Shown: positions 10,319-20,199 of the stretch, in pieces
How the letters are laid out: each line of letters begins with the position of its first letter
Numbering within the stretch: the first letter of the stretch is position 1
DNA from: Klebsiella pneumoniae
GTDB lineage: Bacteria; Pseudomonadota; Gammaproteobacteria; Enterobacterales; Enterobacteriaceae
DNA: 64,000 nucleotides
Assembly (NCBI RefSeq): GCF_000742135.1
Contig: NZ_KN046818.1
Coordinates: 4,221,447-4,285,446, forward strand
Direction: 5' to 3'
Notes under the pieces: model-generated
What the model saw: the letters and a program-made list of their open reading frames with translations, nothing else
The model's database searches: none
What the model was told of the DNA's origin: nothing
Made by a program: the position numbers and the translations under genes

Positions 10319-11272
10319 ATGGAAAGGGCGACGAATTCCCCCCACGATGCTGTATTTAAACACCTGCTGTCGCATCGGGCGACGGCCAGGGATTTTCTGG
10401 ACATTCACCTTCCCGCACCGCTGCGCGCGTTATGTAACCTGAACACGCTGCGGCTGGAGTCCGGGAGCTTTATCGACGACGAACTGCGGGCGAGTCATTC
10501 CGATATCCTTTACTCGCTGCAAACGCAGGCGGGGGAGGGCTATATCTATCTGTTGATAGAGCACCAAAGCTCGGCGGACCGCCATATGGCATTTCGCCTG
10601 ATGCGCTATGCGATAGCCGCGATGCAGCGTCATCTGGATAAAGGGCATACGCAGCTGCCGCTGGTGATCCCGCTGCTGTTTTATCATGGTCGCGTTTCTC
10701 CCTGGCCTTACCCGATGTGCTGGCTGGCAGGCTTTGCCGATCCGGACATCGCGCGGCGGATCTATGGTGAAGATTTTCCCTTAATTGATATCACTAGCAC
10801 CCCGGACGATGAAATCATGCGCCACCGGCGCGTGGCGATGCTGGAGCTGCTGCAGAAGCATATTCGCCAGCGGGATTTGATGGACCTGCATGAGCAACTG
10901 GTCAGGCTCCTGGCGCTGGGATACACTAGCCGCAGGCAGCTTAAGACGCTGTTGCACTATTTATTACAGGCAGGAAACGCCGCCGATCCGGTTGCTTTTT
11001 TGCGCCATCTTGCGCAAAACGTTCCCCGGCGGCCGCATAAGGAGACGCTAATGAATATTGCCCAGTTTCTGGAACAACGCGGCCATCAGCAAGGATTAAA
11101 GCAAGGTCTTGAACAAGGTCTACAGCAAGGTATCGAACAAGGTATCGAGCAAGGTGAGCAGCAGACCGCGGAGCGTATCGCCCGGGCGATGCTTGCTAAC
11201 GGACTCGACCTGTCGCTGGTGGCGAAACTGACCGGCCTCGCCCCGGAATGTCTGGCCCGGCTGCAGCATTAA
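10319..11272 (+). CDS. Rpn family recombination-promoting nuclease / putative transposase (PD-(D/E)XK)
   Basis: A 317-residue member of the Rpn (YhgA-like, PD-(D/E)XK) family of DNA endonucleases. Family features are the opening NSPHDAVFKHLLSH, ARDFLDIHLP, the probable active-site stretch SHSDILYSLQT followed by YLLIEHQSS, and LVIPLLFYHG. The ATG at 10319 has GGAG at 10308-10311 with a 7-base gap and gives a family-like N-terminus; the ATG 21 bases upstream is less likely. The C-terminus has six QG repeats and an internal start (separate entries). E. coli Rpn proteins increase recombination, damage DNA and have been linked to phage defence. The gene lies alone between nudI and yfaZ, an accessory position. 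Confidence 0.88.
   Translation: MERATNSPHDAVFKHLLSHRATARDFLDIHLPAPLRALCNLNTLRLESGSFIDDELRASHSDILYSLQTQAGEGYIYLLIEHQSSADRHMAFRLMRYAIAAMQRHLDKGHTQLPLVIPLLFYHGRVSPWPYPMCWLAGFADPDIARRIYGEDFPLIDITSTPDDEIMRHRRVAMLELLQKHIRQRDLMDLHEQLVRLLALGYTSRRQLKTLLHYLLQAGNAADPVAFLRHLAQNVPRRPHKETLMNIAQFLEQRGHQQGLKQGLEQGLQQGIEQGIEQGEQQTAERIARAMLANGLDLSLVAKLTGLAPECLARLQH
11051..11272 (+). CDS. Probable intragenic RpnS (C-terminal antitoxin-like product)
   Basis: Inside the rpn gene and in the same frame, an ATG at 11051 is preceded by AAGGAG (11039-11044) with a 6-base gap, a ribosome site stronger than that of the full gene. It would make a 73-residue protein, MNIAQFLEQRG onward, consisting of the QG-repeat tail and the C-terminal helical domain. 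In E. coli rpn genes, small RpnS proteins made this way from the 3' end bind and block the toxic full-length Rpn (published work; recalled). Assignment here is by position and ribosome site only. Confidence 0.65.
   Translation: MNIAQFLEQRGHQQGLKQGLEQGLQQGIEQGIEQGEQQTAERIARAMLANGLDLSLVAKLTGLAPECLARLQH
11087..11158 (+). repeat. Six tandem 12-bp units encoding X-Q-G-(L/I/E)
   Basis: Six imperfect in-frame units of 12 bases share a central CAAGG(T/A) and encode Gln/Lys/Glu-Gln-Gly-Leu/Ile/Glu. They lie in both the Rpn and the internal RpnS reading. Such units can expand or contract by slippage without breaking the frame. Confidence 0.9.
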
Positions 11273-11290
11273 TTATTCCCTTATCCACTC

Positions 11291-11313
11291 GCGCCGCGCC
11301 GATCGTGCGGCGC
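11291..11313 (+). terminator. GC-rich hairpin after rpn
   Basis: GCGCCG (11291-11296) pairs with CGGCGC (11308-11313) about 20 bp after the rpn stop. The following bases are only moderately T-rich, so it is a weak terminator candidate. The rest of the gap to yfaZ (to 11545) is AT-richer and presumably carries the yfaZ promoter; I cannot place it firmly. Confidence 0.4.
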
Positions 11314-11545
11314 CAGCTCTCTGTTTTCGTCAATGTGTCAGCGTTAATCATAATAAACATGAATATTACTGGCGTTGAATAGGCTGTTCGTGGTTCTGGC
11401 AACGCTCGATGCCGTAAAAATACGCAACTGGTTACACTCTTGTGAAAATTCATTTCGCCAGGTCATTGATTCCTGATGGGTGCGCAGTAGAATTTTCAGG
11501 TTTTTCGGGACTTCTTTGATTTTAATTATCTGGATAGAGTAAATA

Positions 11546-12088
11546 ATGAAAAAAAGCATTTTTATGGCGCTGGCGGGCGTGATGATGGTTTCTTCGGCGG
11601 CCCATGCGATTAGCGTTACCGGTGAAGCCGGCGAGCATTACACCAACCTTGGCGTCGGCTTCGGCACCGAGTCCACCGGCCTGGCCGTTTCGGGTAACTG
11701 GCTGCACAGCGATAACGACGGCGACGCCGCGGGTTTAGGCCTGGAACTCAATATTCCGCTGGGGCCGTTCCTCGCGACCGTGGGTGGTAAAGGTATTTAC
11801 ACCAATCCGAAACAGGGCGATGAAGGTTATGCGGCCGCGGTCGGCGGCGGCCTGCAGTGGAAAATCGGCGACAGCTTCCGCCTGTACGGCGATTATTACT
11901 ACTCTCCGGATTCGCTTTCCAGCGGCATTGATAGCTACCAGGAAGCCAACGTCGGCGCCAGCTGGACCATTATGCGTCCGCTTAGCATCCAGGCCGGCTA
12001 CCGTTACCTGAACCTGGCGGGCAAAGATGGCAACCGCGATAACACCATCGCCGACGGCCCATACATCGGCGCCAGCGCCAGCTTCTAA
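11546..12088 (+). CDS. yfaZ: YfaZ family outer membrane protein
   Basis: A 180-residue secreted protein with a clear signal peptide (MKKSIFMALAGVMMVSSAAHA, cleavage after residue 21). The mature part alternates hydrophobic and polar residues and ends in GASASF with a terminal phenylalanine, as expected for a small outer-membrane beta-barrel. Length equals E. coli YfaZ. No transport substrate is known to me. It is followed by the cinA-like gene on the same strand after 102 bp. Confidence 0.9.
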   Translation: MKKSIFMALAGVMMVSSAAHAISVTGEAGEHYTNLGVGFGTESTGLAVSGNWLHSDNDGDAAGLGLELNIPLGPFLATVGGKGIYTNPKQGDEGYAAAVGGGLQWKIGDSFRLYGDYYYSPDSLSSGIDSYQEANVGASWTIMRPLSIQAGYRYLNLAGKDGNRDNTIADGPYIGASASF

Positions 12089-12190
12089 TCTCTTCCGCCG
12101 CGGCATCTTCTTGCTGCGCCAGATTTTCCTCCTCGTCAGCATCCCGCTTTGCGTTATAGTATTTCTCACCTGGCAGGCAAGGAGTGAGCA

Positions 12191-13387
12191 ATGTTGAATG
12201 TGGAAATGCTGTCCACCGGCGATGAAGTGTTGCATGGTCAAATCGTTGATACCAATGCGGCATGGCTGGCGGATTTCTTTTTTAATCAGGGTTTACCGTT
12301 AACGCGCCGCAATACCGTTGGCGACGATCTCGATGCGCTGGTGGCGATTCTGCGCGAACGCAGCGAACAGGCGGATGTGCTGATCGTCAACGGCGGCCTC
12401 GGCCCAACCAGCGACGACCTGAGCGCGCTGGCCGCTGCCACTGCGAAAGGCGAAGGGCTTATTTTGCATCCGGAGTGGCTGGAAACCATGACCCGCTTTT
12501 TTGCCGAGCGCGGCAGGCCGATGGCGGAAAGCAACCGTAAGCAGGCGGAAATCCCGGCCAGCGCTGAGATGATCAACAACCCGGTCGGTACGGCCTGTGG
12601 CTTTGCCATCCAGCTCAACCGCTGCCTGATGTTTTTCACTCCCGGGGTCCCCTCTGAATTTAAGGTGATGGTCGAGCAGGAAATTTTACCGCGCCTGCGC
12701 CAGCGCTTTACGCTGCCGGACCCGCCGGTATGCCTGCGTTTGACCACCTTTGGCCGCTCGGAGAGCGAGCTGGCGCAAAGTCTTAATCCGCTGACGCTGC
12801 CTCCGGGCGTGGTGATGGGTTACCGCTCGTCGATGCCGATCATTGAACTCAAGCTAACCGGACCGGCCAACCAGCGCGACGCCATGCTGGCCCTGTGGCC
12901 GGAGGTGCGTAAGGTGGCTGGCGACAGCCTGATTTTCGAAGGCACGGAAGGGTTACCGGCGCAGATCGCCCGCTGTCTGCAGGAGCGGCAGCTGAGCCTG
13001 ACGCTCAGCGAGCAGTTTACCAGCGGCCTGCTGGCGCTCCAGCTGTCCCGCGCCGGCGCGCCGCTGCTGGCCAGCGAAGTCGTTCCGGCGCAGGAGGAGA
13101 CGCTGGCGCAGGCGGCCCGCTGGGCGGCCGAGCGGCGCATAAACCATTTTGCCGGCCTGGCTCTGGCGGTGAGCGGTCAGGAAAACGATCATCTTAACGT
13201 GGCCCTGGCCACCCCGGACGGCACCTTCGCACTGCGGGTGAAGTTTAGCGCCACCCGCCACAGCCTGGCGGTACGCCAGGAAGTCTGCGCTATGATGGCG
13301 TTAAACATGCTGCGTCGCTGGCTGAATGGTCAACCGCTGGCCAGCGAACATGGCTGGATTAACGTGGTGGATTCCCTCTCGCTGTAA
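12191..13387 (+). CDS. yfaY: CinA-like protein YfaY
   Basis: A 398-residue protein of the CinA family. The N-terminal molybdopterin-binding-like domain (about residues 1-170) has ISTGDEVLHGQ-type sequence, here LSTGDEVLHGQIVDTN, NGGLGPTSDD and FTPGVPSE. The C-terminal region (about 245-398) corresponds to the PncC/NMN-deamidase-like domain, but it reads LTLSEQFTSGLLALQL, which looks degenerate compared with active PncC. In other CinA proteins the N-terminal domain has ADP-ribose pyrophosphatase activity. AAGGAG precedes the ATG at 12191 by a normal gap. Confidence 0.88.
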   Translation: MLNVEMLSTGDEVLHGQIVDTNAAWLADFFFNQGLPLTRRNTVGDDLDALVAILRERSEQADVLIVNGGLGPTSDDLSALAAATAKGEGLILHPEWLETMTRFFAERGRPMAESNRKQAEIPASAEMINNPVGTACGFAIQLNRCLMFFTPGVPSEFKVMVEQEILPRLRQRFTLPDPPVCLRLTTFGRSESELAQSLNPLTLPPGVVMGYRSSMPIIELKLTGPANQRDAMLALWPEVRKVAGDSLIFEGTEGLPAQIARCLQERQLSLTLSEQFTSGLLALQLSRAGAPLLASEVVPAQEETLAQAARWAAERRINHFAGLALAVSGQENDHLNVALATPDGTFALRVKFSATRHSLAVRQEVCAMMALNMLRRWLNGQPLASEHGWINVVDSLSL

Positions 13388-13397
13388 GTCATTCCCC

Positions 13398-13425
13398 CCG
13401 GCGCACCGTATTCTCGGGGCGCCGG
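13398..13425 (+). terminator. Inverted repeat after yfaY
   Basis: CCGGCGC (13398-13404) and GCGCCGG (13419-13425) form a 7-bp stem with a 14-base loop about 10 bp after the yfaY stop. It has no T-run and may only weakly terminate. Confidence 0.35.
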
Positions 13426-13561
13426 TCGTCCAACCTGTTGTACTCTTCTGAAAAAATTCTGTGCGTTAAGTCGCAATTTTCTGCTGCGAACGGTCCAGTT
13501 TACGGGAAAACGATTGCCCCGCGATGTCGCTCACACTTTACCGCCCGGACAATCGCAACAC

Positions 13562-13602
13562 TGATTCCAGTATTCAGGATTGGAGTCCAGTATGTTGGAA
13601 TC
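13562..13602 (+). promoter_or_regulatory. Candidate operator at rhmR
   Basis: Around the rhmR start are repeated TCCAGTAT units (in TTCCAGTATTC and GTCCAGTATGT) and inverted halves GATTCCA / TGGA(G/A)TC. IclR-family regulators usually bind such imperfect inverted repeats near their own gene, so autoregulation by RhmR is plausible. This is inference from symmetry alone. Confidence 0.35.
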
Positions 13603-14377
13603 AACGAAAGTCCCGGCGCTGACCCGCGCGATTGAGATCCTCAATTTAATTGGCCGCATCGGCCCCTGCAGCGCGGCGACGATAATAGCGGAGCTGGGGA
13701 TCCCGAAAAGCACGGTGTATCTGCTGCTGGGCGAGCTGAAAAAGCAGCGCTTCATCAGTATGGATAATCAGGATAACTACTGCCTGTGGACCAAGCTGGT
13801 GGAGCTGGCCGGGCAGGCGCTGAGCAAAATGGACCTGCGCGAGCTGGCGCGGCCGCGCCTCACCCGGCTGATGGATGAGTGCGGCCTGCTTTGTCATCTG
13901 GGCATTATCGATCAGGGTAACGCCTACTACATTCTGAAAATTGAGTCTCCCGCCACCATCAGCGTGCGCTCGCATGAGGGTAAGAGCCTGTCGCTTTACC
14001 GCTCCGGGATCGGCAAATGTTTGCTGGCCTGGCAGCCCGCCAGCGTTCAGGCGTCGATTATCGAAGACCTGCAGTGGGAGCGGGCCACGCCAACGACCAT
14101 CACCGATGCTCAACAGCTGCGGGAAGAGCTGGGGCGGATCCGCGCCCGGGGCTGGAGCTTTGATAATGGCGAGGACTATCCGGATGTGCGCTGCGTGGCT
14201 GCCCCGGTATTTAACGCAAATAACGACCTGACCGCCGCCATCTCGGTGGTGGGTACCCGTCTGCAAATCAATGAAGACAATCGCGATTACCTGGCTGGTA
14301 AGGCGATTGCCTGCGCGAAAGATATTTCACGTCTGCTGGGGTGGAAAAGCCCCTTCGAACAACTCGCCTCATCATAA
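13592..14377 (+). CDS. rhmR: IclR family regulator of rhamnonate catabolism
   Basis: A 261-residue IclR-type regulator close to E. coli YfaX/RhmR. The N-terminal winged helix (residues ~5-65) reads [12 protein letters not shown], then [18 protein letters not shown]; the C-terminal effector domain contains [14 protein letters not shown] and [10 protein letters not shown]. The ATG at 13592 gives [13 protein letters not shown], matching E. coli; a TTG 12 bases upstream is less likely. It is the first gene of rhmR-D-T-A, all on one strand and closely spaced, and presumably responds to L-rhamnonate or a product. Confidence 0.9.
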   Translation: MLESTKVPALTRAIEILNLIGRIGPCSAATIIAELGIPKSTVYLLLGELKKQRFISMDNQDNYCLWTKLVELAGQALSKMDLRELARPRLTRLMDECGLLCHLGIIDQGNAYYILKIESPATISVRSHEGKSLSLYRSGIGKCLLAWQPASVQASIIEDLQWERATPTTITDAQQLREELGRIRARGWSFDNGEDYPDVRCVAAPVFNANNDLTAAISVVGTRLQINEDNRDYLAGKAIACAKDISRLLGWKSPFEQLASS

Positions 14378-14387
14378 GGAGAACATC

Positions 14388-15593
14388 ATGACCCTACCGA
14401 AAATTAAACACGTCCGCGCCTGGTTCATCGGCGGCGCCACAGCAGAGCAGGGCGCCGGCGGCGGCGATTACCATGACCAGGGGGCTAACCACTGGATTGA
14501 CGATCATATCGCCACCCCGATGAGCAAATATAAACAGTATGAGCAGTCCCGGCAGTCGTTTGGTATCAATGTGCTGGGGACGCTGATTGTGGAAGTGGAA
14601 GCCGACAACGGACAGACCGGCTTTGCGGTGTCGACGGCCGGGGAGATGGGCTGCTTTATCGTCGAAAAACATCTCAACCGCTTTATCGAAGGCAAATGCG
14701 TCAGCGATATCAAACTGATCCATGACCAGATGCTTAACGCCACCCTTTACTACGCGGGATCCGGCGGCCTGGTGATGAATACCATCTCCTGTGTCGACCT
14801 GGCGCTGTGGGACCTGTTCGGGAAAGTGGTTGGCCTGCCGGTCTACAAACTGTTGGGTGGGGCGGTGCGCGACGAAATCCAGTTCTATGCCACCGGCGCA
14901 CGTCCGGACCTGGCGCAGGAGATGGGCTTTATCGGCGGCAAAATGCCTACCCACTGGGGGCCGCACGATGGCGACGCCGGGATCCGCAAAGACGTCGCCA
15001 TGGTGGCGGATATGCGCGAAAAATGCGGCCCGGATTTCTGGTTAATGCTGGACTGCTGGATGAGCCAGGACGTTAACTATGCCACCAAACTTGCCCATGC
15101 CTGCGCCCCTTATAACCTCAAGTGGATCGAAGAGTGCCTGCCGCCGCAGCAGTATGAAGGCTATCGCGAGCTGAAGCGCCAGGCGCCTGCCGGGATGATG
15201 GTGACCAGCGGCGAGCACCACGGCACGCTGCAGTCCTTCCGCACCCTGTCGGAAACCGGCATCGATATTATGCAGCCCGACGTCGGCTGGTGCGGCGGCT
15301 TAACCACCCTGGTGGAGATCGCGGCCATCGCCAAAGCGCGCGGGCAGCTGGTAGTGCCCCACGGCTCGTCGGTTTACTCACATCATGCAGTGATCACCTT
15401 CACCAACACGCCGTTCAGTGAGTTTCTGATGACCAGTCCGGACTGCGCCACGCTGCGCCCGCAGTTCGACCCGATCCTGCTCGGCGAGCCGGTGCCGGAG
15501 AGAGGGCGCATTCATAAATCGGTCCTGGATAAACCCGGCTTTGGCGTCGAGCTCAATCGCGACTGCAACCTGAAGCGTCCTTATCAACACTGA
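14388..15593 (+). CDS. rhmD: L-rhamnonate dehydratase RhmD
   Basis: A 401-residue enolase-superfamily acid sugar dehydratase (mandelate racemase group), the same length as E. coli RhmD. It converts L-rhamnonate to 2-keto-3-deoxy-L-rhamnonate, which RhmA then cleaves. Metal-ligand segments are [20 protein letters not shown] and TSGEHHGT, and a catalytic His lies near [18 protein letters not shown] lies just upstream of the ATG at 14388, ten bases after the rhmR stop. Confidence 0.94.
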   Translation: MTLPKIKHVRAWFIGGATAEQGAGGGDYHDQGANHWIDDHIATPMSKYKQYEQSRQSFGINVLGTLIVEVEADNGQTGFAVSTAGEMGCFIVEKHLNRFIEGKCVSDIKLIHDQMLNATLYYAGSGGLVMNTISCVDLALWDLFGKVVGLPVYKLLGGAVRDEIQFYATGARPDLAQEMGFIGGKMPTHWGPHDGDAGIRKDVAMVADMREKCGPDFWLMLDCWMSQDVNYATKLAHACAPYNLKWIEECLPPQQYEGYRELKRQAPAGMMVTSGEHHGTLQSFRTLSETGIDIMQPDVGWCGGLTTLVEIAAIAKARGQLVVPHGSSVYSHHAVITFTNTPFSEFLMTSPDCATLRPQFDPILLGEPVPERGRIHKSVLDKPGFGVELNRDCNLKRPYQH

Positions 15594-15600
15594 TTGCGTC

Positions 15601-15617
15601 GGGCCGCCCGGCGGCCC
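15601..15617 (+). other. GC hairpin between rhmD and rhmT
   Basis: GGGCCGC and GCGGCCC form a perfect 7-bp stem with a 3-base loop in the 42-bp rhmD-rhmT gap, without a T-run. It may stabilise the rhmD mRNA end or lower transporter expression. Confidence 0.55.
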
Positions 15618-15635
15618 GCGCCTGAGGATATTATG

Positions 15636-16925
15636 ATGAGCAACACTCTGCTGGAGAGCGTGGTGAAGAAAAACCGCGCCCGCTTAATCCCCTTTATGCT
15701 GGCGCTGTACGTGCTGGCGTTTCTTGACCGTTCTAATATCGGTTTCGCCAAAGAGACCTACCAGCTGGATACCGGACTCAGCAATGAGGCCTACGCGCTG
15801 GGGGCCGGTATCTTCTTTGTGGTCTATGCCTTCCTCGGGGTGCCGGCCAATCTGCTGATGCGCAAATTTGGCGCCAGGCGATGGATCGGCTGTACCACGC
15901 TGCTGTGGGGCGTGCTGTCGGCGGCGATGGCGTGGGCTGATACGGAAGCGAAATTCCTGCTGGTACGTACCCTGCTGGGCGCGGCGGAGGCGGGCTTCTT
16001 TCCCGGAATGATCTACCTCACTTCACAGTGGTTTCCCCAGCAAAACCGCGCCAGCATTATGGGGCTGTTTTATATGGGCGCGCCGCTGGCCCTGACGCTG
16101 GGATCGCCTTTATCCGGTGCGCTGCTGGAGATGCATGGATTTATGGGCCATCCCGGCTGGTTCTGGATGTTTGTCATTGAAGGCCTGCTCGCCGTCGCCG
16201 CGGGAGCGTTCACCTTCTTCTGGCTGGACGATTCGCCGCAGCATGCCCGCTTCCTGAGCGCAGCGGAGAAACAGGCGCTGATAAGCGAGCTGGCGCGCGA
16301 GGAGGAGAAAAAGATTGCCTCGCGCCTGTCCGATGCGCTGCGTAACGGGCGGGTCTGGCAGCTGGCGCTGATTTATCTGACCATTCAGGTGGCGGTCTAT
16401 GGTCTGATTTTCTTCCTGCCCACCCAGGTTGCTGCGCTGCTGGGCACCAAAGTCGGCTTCGTTGCCTCGGTGGTGACGGCCATCCCGTGGGTGGCGGCGC
16501 TGTTTGGCACCTGGCTTATCCCTCGCTACTCCGATCGCACCGGCGAGCGACGCAATATTGCCGCCCTGACGCTGCTGGCGGCGGCGGTCGGGATTGCAGT
16601 GTCCGGACTGGTGGCGCCGGTGCTGGCTATCATCGCGCTGTGCGTGGCGGCGGTCGGGGTGATCGCCGTGCAGCCGGTCTTCTGGACGATGCCGACGCAG
16701 CTGCTGTCCGGCACGGCGCTGGCCGCAGGGATTGGCTTTGTTAACCTGTTTGGCGCCATCGGTGGTTTTCTGGCGCCGATCGTGCGCGTGCAGGCCGAAA
16801 CGTTGTTCGCCAGCAGCGCCGCCGGACTGTTAACCCTGGCCGGCGTCGCCATTGTCGGGGTGGTCATTATCTTTTCATTGAGCCTTACCCGCGCGGTACC
16901 CCAGCGCGGCAGCGTACAGCATTGA
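15636..16925 (+). CDS. rhmT: L-rhamnonate transporter RhmT (MFS)
   Basis: A 429-residue major facilitator of the anion:cation symporter type, matching E. coli YfaV/RhmT in length. The sequence starts [24 protein letters not shown], shown here in part, a hallmark of this subfamily, and has about 12 hydrophobic segments. It likely imports L-rhamnonate by proton symport. The ATG at 15636 lies 7 bases after GAGGA; the ATG at 15633 is an equal alternative. Confidence 0.9.
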   Translation: MSNTLLESVVKKNRARLIPFMLALYVLAFLDRSNIGFAKETYQLDTGLSNEAYALGAGIFFVVYAFLGVPANLLMRKFGARRWIGCTTLLWGVLSAAMAWADTEAKFLLVRTLLGAAEAGFFPGMIYLTSQWFPQQNRASIMGLFYMGAPLALTLGSPLSGALLEMHGFMGHPGWFWMFVIEGLLAVAAGAFTFFWLDDSPQHARFLSAAEKQALISELAREEEKKIASRLSDALRNGRVWQLALIYLTIQVAVYGLIFFLPTQVAALLGTKVGFVASVVTAIPWVAALFGTWLIPRYSDRTGERRNIAALTLLAAAVGIAVSGLVAPVLAIIALCVAAVGVIAVQPVFWTMPTQLLSGTALAAGIGFVNLFGAIGGFLAPIVRVQAETLFASSAAGLLTLAGVAIVGVVIIFSLSLTRAVPQRGSVQH

Positions 16926-16939
16926 ATAAAGGAATCGCT

Positions 16940-17743
16940 ATGAACGCACTGTTATCTAACCCCTTCAAACGGGGATTATTACGCGGTGAGACGCAAATCG
17001 GCCTGTGGCTGAGCTCCACCTCATCCTACATGGCGGAGATCGCTGCGACGTCGGGATACGACTGGCTGCTGATCGACGGCGAGCATGCCCCGAACACCAT
17101 TCAGGACCTTTATCATCAGCTGCAGGCGATTGCCCCCTATGCCAGCCAGCCGGTCATTCGCCCGGTCGAGGGCAACCGCAGCCTGATAAAACAGGTGCTG
17201 GATATTGGCGCCAGAACCTTGCTGGTGCCGATGGTCGATACCGCCGAGCAGGCTCGGGAGGTGGTCTCAGCGACCCGTTATCCCCCCATCGGGAGCCGCG
17301 GCGTTGGCGCCGGCGTGGCGAGAGCGGCGCGCTGGGGAAGGGTGGAGAATTATATGGCGGAGGCGAATGACGAACTCTGTCTGCTGATTCAGGTCGAGAG
17401 CCGAACCGCGCTGGAGAACCTGGACGCTATTCTCGAGGTGGACGGCATTGACGGGGTGTTCATCGGTCCGGCGGATCTCTCCGCCTCGCTGGGCTACCCG
17501 GACGATGCCGGTCACCCTGACGTGCAGCGGGTGATCGAGCAGAGCATCCGGAGCATTCGCGCGGCGGGGAAAGCGGCCGGATTTCTGGCGGTCGACCCGG
17601 CGATGGCGGAAAAATGTCTTGCCTGGGGGGCCAACTTCGTCGCCGTCGGGGTGGATACCATGCTGTATACCCAGGCGCTGGACCGCCGGCTGGCGATGTT
17701 TAAATCTGCCAGCGCCCAGCCGCAAGAGAAAACGAGCTATTGA
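16940..17743 (+). CDS. rhmA: 2-keto-3-deoxy-L-rhamnonate aldolase RhmA
   Basis: A 267-residue class II HpcH/HpaI-type aldolase that splits 2-keto-3-deoxy-L-rhamnonate into pyruvate and lactaldehyde. The catalytic His lies in [10 protein letters not shown] (residue 49), the metal ligands in IQVESRTAL and [12 protein letters not shown], and the RPVEG Arg is also present. Length matches E. coli YfaU. It starts 14 bp after rhmT with AAAGGA upstream and closes the operon. It converges on glpC with only about 20 bp between stops. An imperfect long inverted repeat (CCAGCGCC / GGCTGGCGCTGG, 17709-17762) straddles the junction. Confidence 0.94.
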   Translation: MNALLSNPFKRGLLRGETQIGLWLSSTSSYMAEIAATSGYDWLLIDGEHAPNTIQDLYHQLQAIAPYASQPVIRPVEGNRSLIKQVLDIGARTLLVPMVDTAEQAREVVSATRYPPIGSRGVGAGVARAARWGRVENYMAEANDELCLLIQVESRTALENLDAILEVDGIDGVFIGPADLSASLGYPDDAGHPDVQRVIEQSIRSIRAAGKAAGFLAVDPAMAEKCLAWGANFVAVGVDTMLYTQALDRRLAMFKSASAQPQEKTSY

Positions 17744-17764
17744 CGGCGGAGGCTGGCGCTGGGC

Positions 17765-18943
17765 TCAGACGAGCGCCTGCGCCAGCACCGTCAGCGGATG
17801 CTCGCAGCGTTTGCTGGTGGACATCTCAATCTGCCATTTGCAGGTCTCGCAGTCGGTGACGACGAGGTCGGCCCCGCTCTCCTCAATCTGACGGAACAGC
17901 GGGGCGCCGATAGCCTGGGATACCGCGTAATTCTCAGTTTTAAACCCGTAGGTGCCTGCGATGCCGCAGCACTGGGAATCCAGCACCTCCAGCTGCAGGC
18001 CGGGGATCAGCCGCAGCAGCTCGAGGGTATACAGCGACCAGCCCATCTTTTCCATATGACACGGGGTGTGATAGACCACCTTCAGCGGCAGCGGGCGCAG
18101 CGGTAGCGTCCTGCCGGCAGCCAGCTGTTTCCAGATCCAGCGGGTGGCAAGCTCGACCCGATCGCGAAGATCGCTGTTATCGACATCGAGGAGATGGGGG
18201 TATTCATCACGTAGCGTAAAGGCGCAGGTCGAGGAGGTGGCAATGATCGGTAGCGTGTTTTCCCGCATCGCGGCGACGTTGCTCTGCGCCTGCTTACGCG
18301 CCTTGTCGAAAAAACCGTTGGCGATCAGCGGTACGCCGCAGCATTTTTCTTTTGATAACAACTGCACCCCGGTACCCAGCGCGTTGACGACGCGAATCAG
18401 ATCTTTACCCAACTGTGGATGGTTATAGTTGACGTAGCAGCCATGAAAGAAAGCCACCTGTTCGCTGTACTGCTTCTGACGGGCGGCGAGCTGGCGGTAA
18501 GCGCGGCGGAAGGTGCCGAAACCATATTTCGGCAGCGTACGCCGGTGATCGATGTTGAGCGTCGCGTCGAGTAGACGGCGCACCGGTTTTAAGCCGGTGG
18601 CGGCGTTGACCAGGGGGGCAAAGGGGGTGGAAAGGGTACCCATCAGGTCGGTATGGCTGAGGATGGCGTCGCGCAGGGTCGGCTTTTGCTGGCCGTACTG
18701 TGCCCGGGCGCGTTGAATGATATCGCCAATTTTCACATCCGACGGGCAGGCGACCTCGCAGCGCTTGCAGTTAATGCAGTACTTCAGCGCCTCGTCGTAC
18801 AGCGCGCCATCCTTCAGACGCAGGCGTTCGCCGTCCGGCCCCGCTTGTTTCGGGCCCGGATAGCGCGGATTGACCCGACTTACCGGGCAGGTGGTGGTAC
18901 AGACCGTGCACTTAATGCAGCTTTCAAAACGGGTATCGTTCAT
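17765..18943 (-). CDS. glpC: Anaerobic glycerol-3-phosphate dehydrogenase subunit C
   Basis: GlpC (392 residues) anchors the anaerobic GlpAB dehydrogenase to the membrane and passes electrons to menaquinone. Two ferredoxin motifs lie at the N-terminus: [12 protein letters not shown] and [12 protein letters not shown]. Two CCG-type cysteine domains follow ([25 protein letters not shown]). Its ATG overlaps the glpB stop by four bases. The menaquinone made by the men operon in this window is its expected acceptor. Confidence 0.95.
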   Translation of the reverse strand: MNDTRFESCIKCTVCTTTCPVSRVNPRYPGPKQAGPDGERLRLKDGALYDEALKYCINCKRCEVACPSDVKIGDIIQRARAQYGQQKPTLRDAILSHTDLMGTLSTPFAPLVNAATGLKPVRRLLDATLNIDHRRTLPKYGFGTFRRAYRQLAARQKQYSEQVAFFHGCYVNYNHPQLGKDLIRVVNALGTGVQLLSKEKCCGVPLIANGFFDKARKQAQSNVAAMRENTLPIIATSSTCAFTLRDEYPHLLDVDNSDLRDRVELATRWIWKQLAAGRTLPLRPLPLKVVYHTPCHMEKMGWSLYTLELLRLIPGLQLEVLDSQCCGIAGTYGFKTENYAVSQAIGAPLFRQIEESGADLVVTDCETCKWQIEMSTSKRCEHPLTVLAQALV

Positions 18944-20199
18944 GGCCGGCCTCCGGCAAGGGCGTGGATCTGTCTGGCGGCGTGCAGCGCGGTAACGGCG
19001 CAGACGCCGCCGCCACAGCCGAGCTGAATGGCATCGAACCCGCCGAGCAATGAGCCGATGGCGAACAGATTATGGAACGGCTGCCCGCCCAGCAGGGGGC
19101 GCAGCAGGGCATCGGTTTTCACGCCGAAGCGCTGCCACGGTTGTGAGGCGAAGAAATCGCGCTGGTACCAGCTTTCCCGTGGCAGGGTCTGGTGAAGGTC
19201 GAGGCCGAGGATCGGCTCGCGCACGCTATCGCGAGTGGCGACAAGACCGTTGCTGAAAAAGCTGCCGCTGGCCAGCACGGTAAAGCGCGGACGCAGCGCA
19301 ATATCGCCCTGATTGCGCGTCCAGACCGCCTCGACGGCGTTCTGTCGATGGCTGATTTTCACCACCTCATCGCCTGCGAGCCAGGCGCCGCCCTCGCGAA
19401 TGAACTGGCGTTGCAGCTGAGAATGCAAACGCATCCCGGGAACCGAAGGCGGCAGCGTCGGCAGCAGACGCAGCGGGCAGGGTAGACGCGCCTGCAGCCA
19501 GTGGTACAGGCGATCGTCGGCGAGGCCAAAACAGGCGGGCATGATCAGCAGGTCATACTGCTGCGCCAGCGGTAGCAGCGCTGCATGCAGGGCCGGCCAC
19601 ATATTCTCATCATCCAGGACGCGGGCGATATTGGCGGCGCGAAACTCGGTCGGGTTGTCACGCAGCACATCCAGCAGCGGTAACTCGATTTCCACCGCCG
19701 CGGCGGTAACTCCGTGTTGACCGAGCGCGGCGGCGGCGAGATGCGGCTGAAAATCAGCAAAGCCGCTGATCCCCACCAGACAGGCGCCCTGCGACGGCAG
19801 GGGCGCGACAGGCACCTCAAGGGGCGACAGCCATGCCGGGCGCAACGTCCCCAGCGGCGTTACCCGCCGGTGCGGCCGGCGCGCATCGCCCTGCATCACC
19901 GCGCCGCAGGCGGCCAGCAGGGCTTCGGCCTGCGTCGCGTATTCGAGCACCGCCTCGGCGCCGAGCCGGGAATAAGGGTGTTCAGGAAGCTGTTCAGCGA
20001 GTTGCTGCAGACCTTGTGCGACGTCAGTGACGTGATCGCCGTTGGGCAGCGCCGAGAGCAGGTCTAACGATGCGGAGGAAAAATGCAGCGCGCTCTGCCC
20101 GCGGCTGATGATGACGCTGCGCAGGCCGTGCTGATTCAGGGCCAGCCCGCACAGCAGGCCGGCGAGCCCGCCGCCGATAATCGCGCAATCAAACTTCAT
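18940..20199 (-). CDS. glpB: Anaerobic glycerol-3-phosphate dehydrogenase subunit B
   Basis: GlpB is a flavoprotein (FMN) subunit of the anaerobic dehydrogenase. The ATG at 20199 gives 419 residues, equal to E. coli, and the N-terminal dinucleotide fold [19 protein letters not shown] longer in-frame reading into glpA is not supported. The start overlaps the glpA 3' end by 11 bases, so GlpA and GlpB translation is probably coupled. The C-terminal part ends in [19 protein letters not shown]. Confidence 0.95.
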   Translation of the reverse strand: MKFDCAIIGGGLAGLLCGLALNQHGLRSVIISRGQSALHFSSASLDLLSALPNGDHVTDVAQGLQQLAEQLPEHPYSRLGAEAVLEYATQAEALLAACGAVMQGDARRPHRRVTPLGTLRPAWLSPLEVPVAPLPSQGACLVGISGFADFQPHLAAAALGQHGVTAAAVEIELPLLDVLRDNPTEFRAANIARVLDDENMWPALHAALLPLAQQYDLLIMPACFGLADDRLYHWLQARLPCPLRLLPTLPPSVPGMRLHSQLQRQFIREGGAWLAGDEVVKISHRQNAVEAVWTRNQGDIALRPRFTVLASGSFFSNGLVATRDSVREPILGLDLHQTLPRESWYQRDFFASQPWQRFGVKTDALLRPLLGGQPFHNLFAIGSLLGGFDAIQLGCGGGVCAVTALHAARQIHALAGGRP

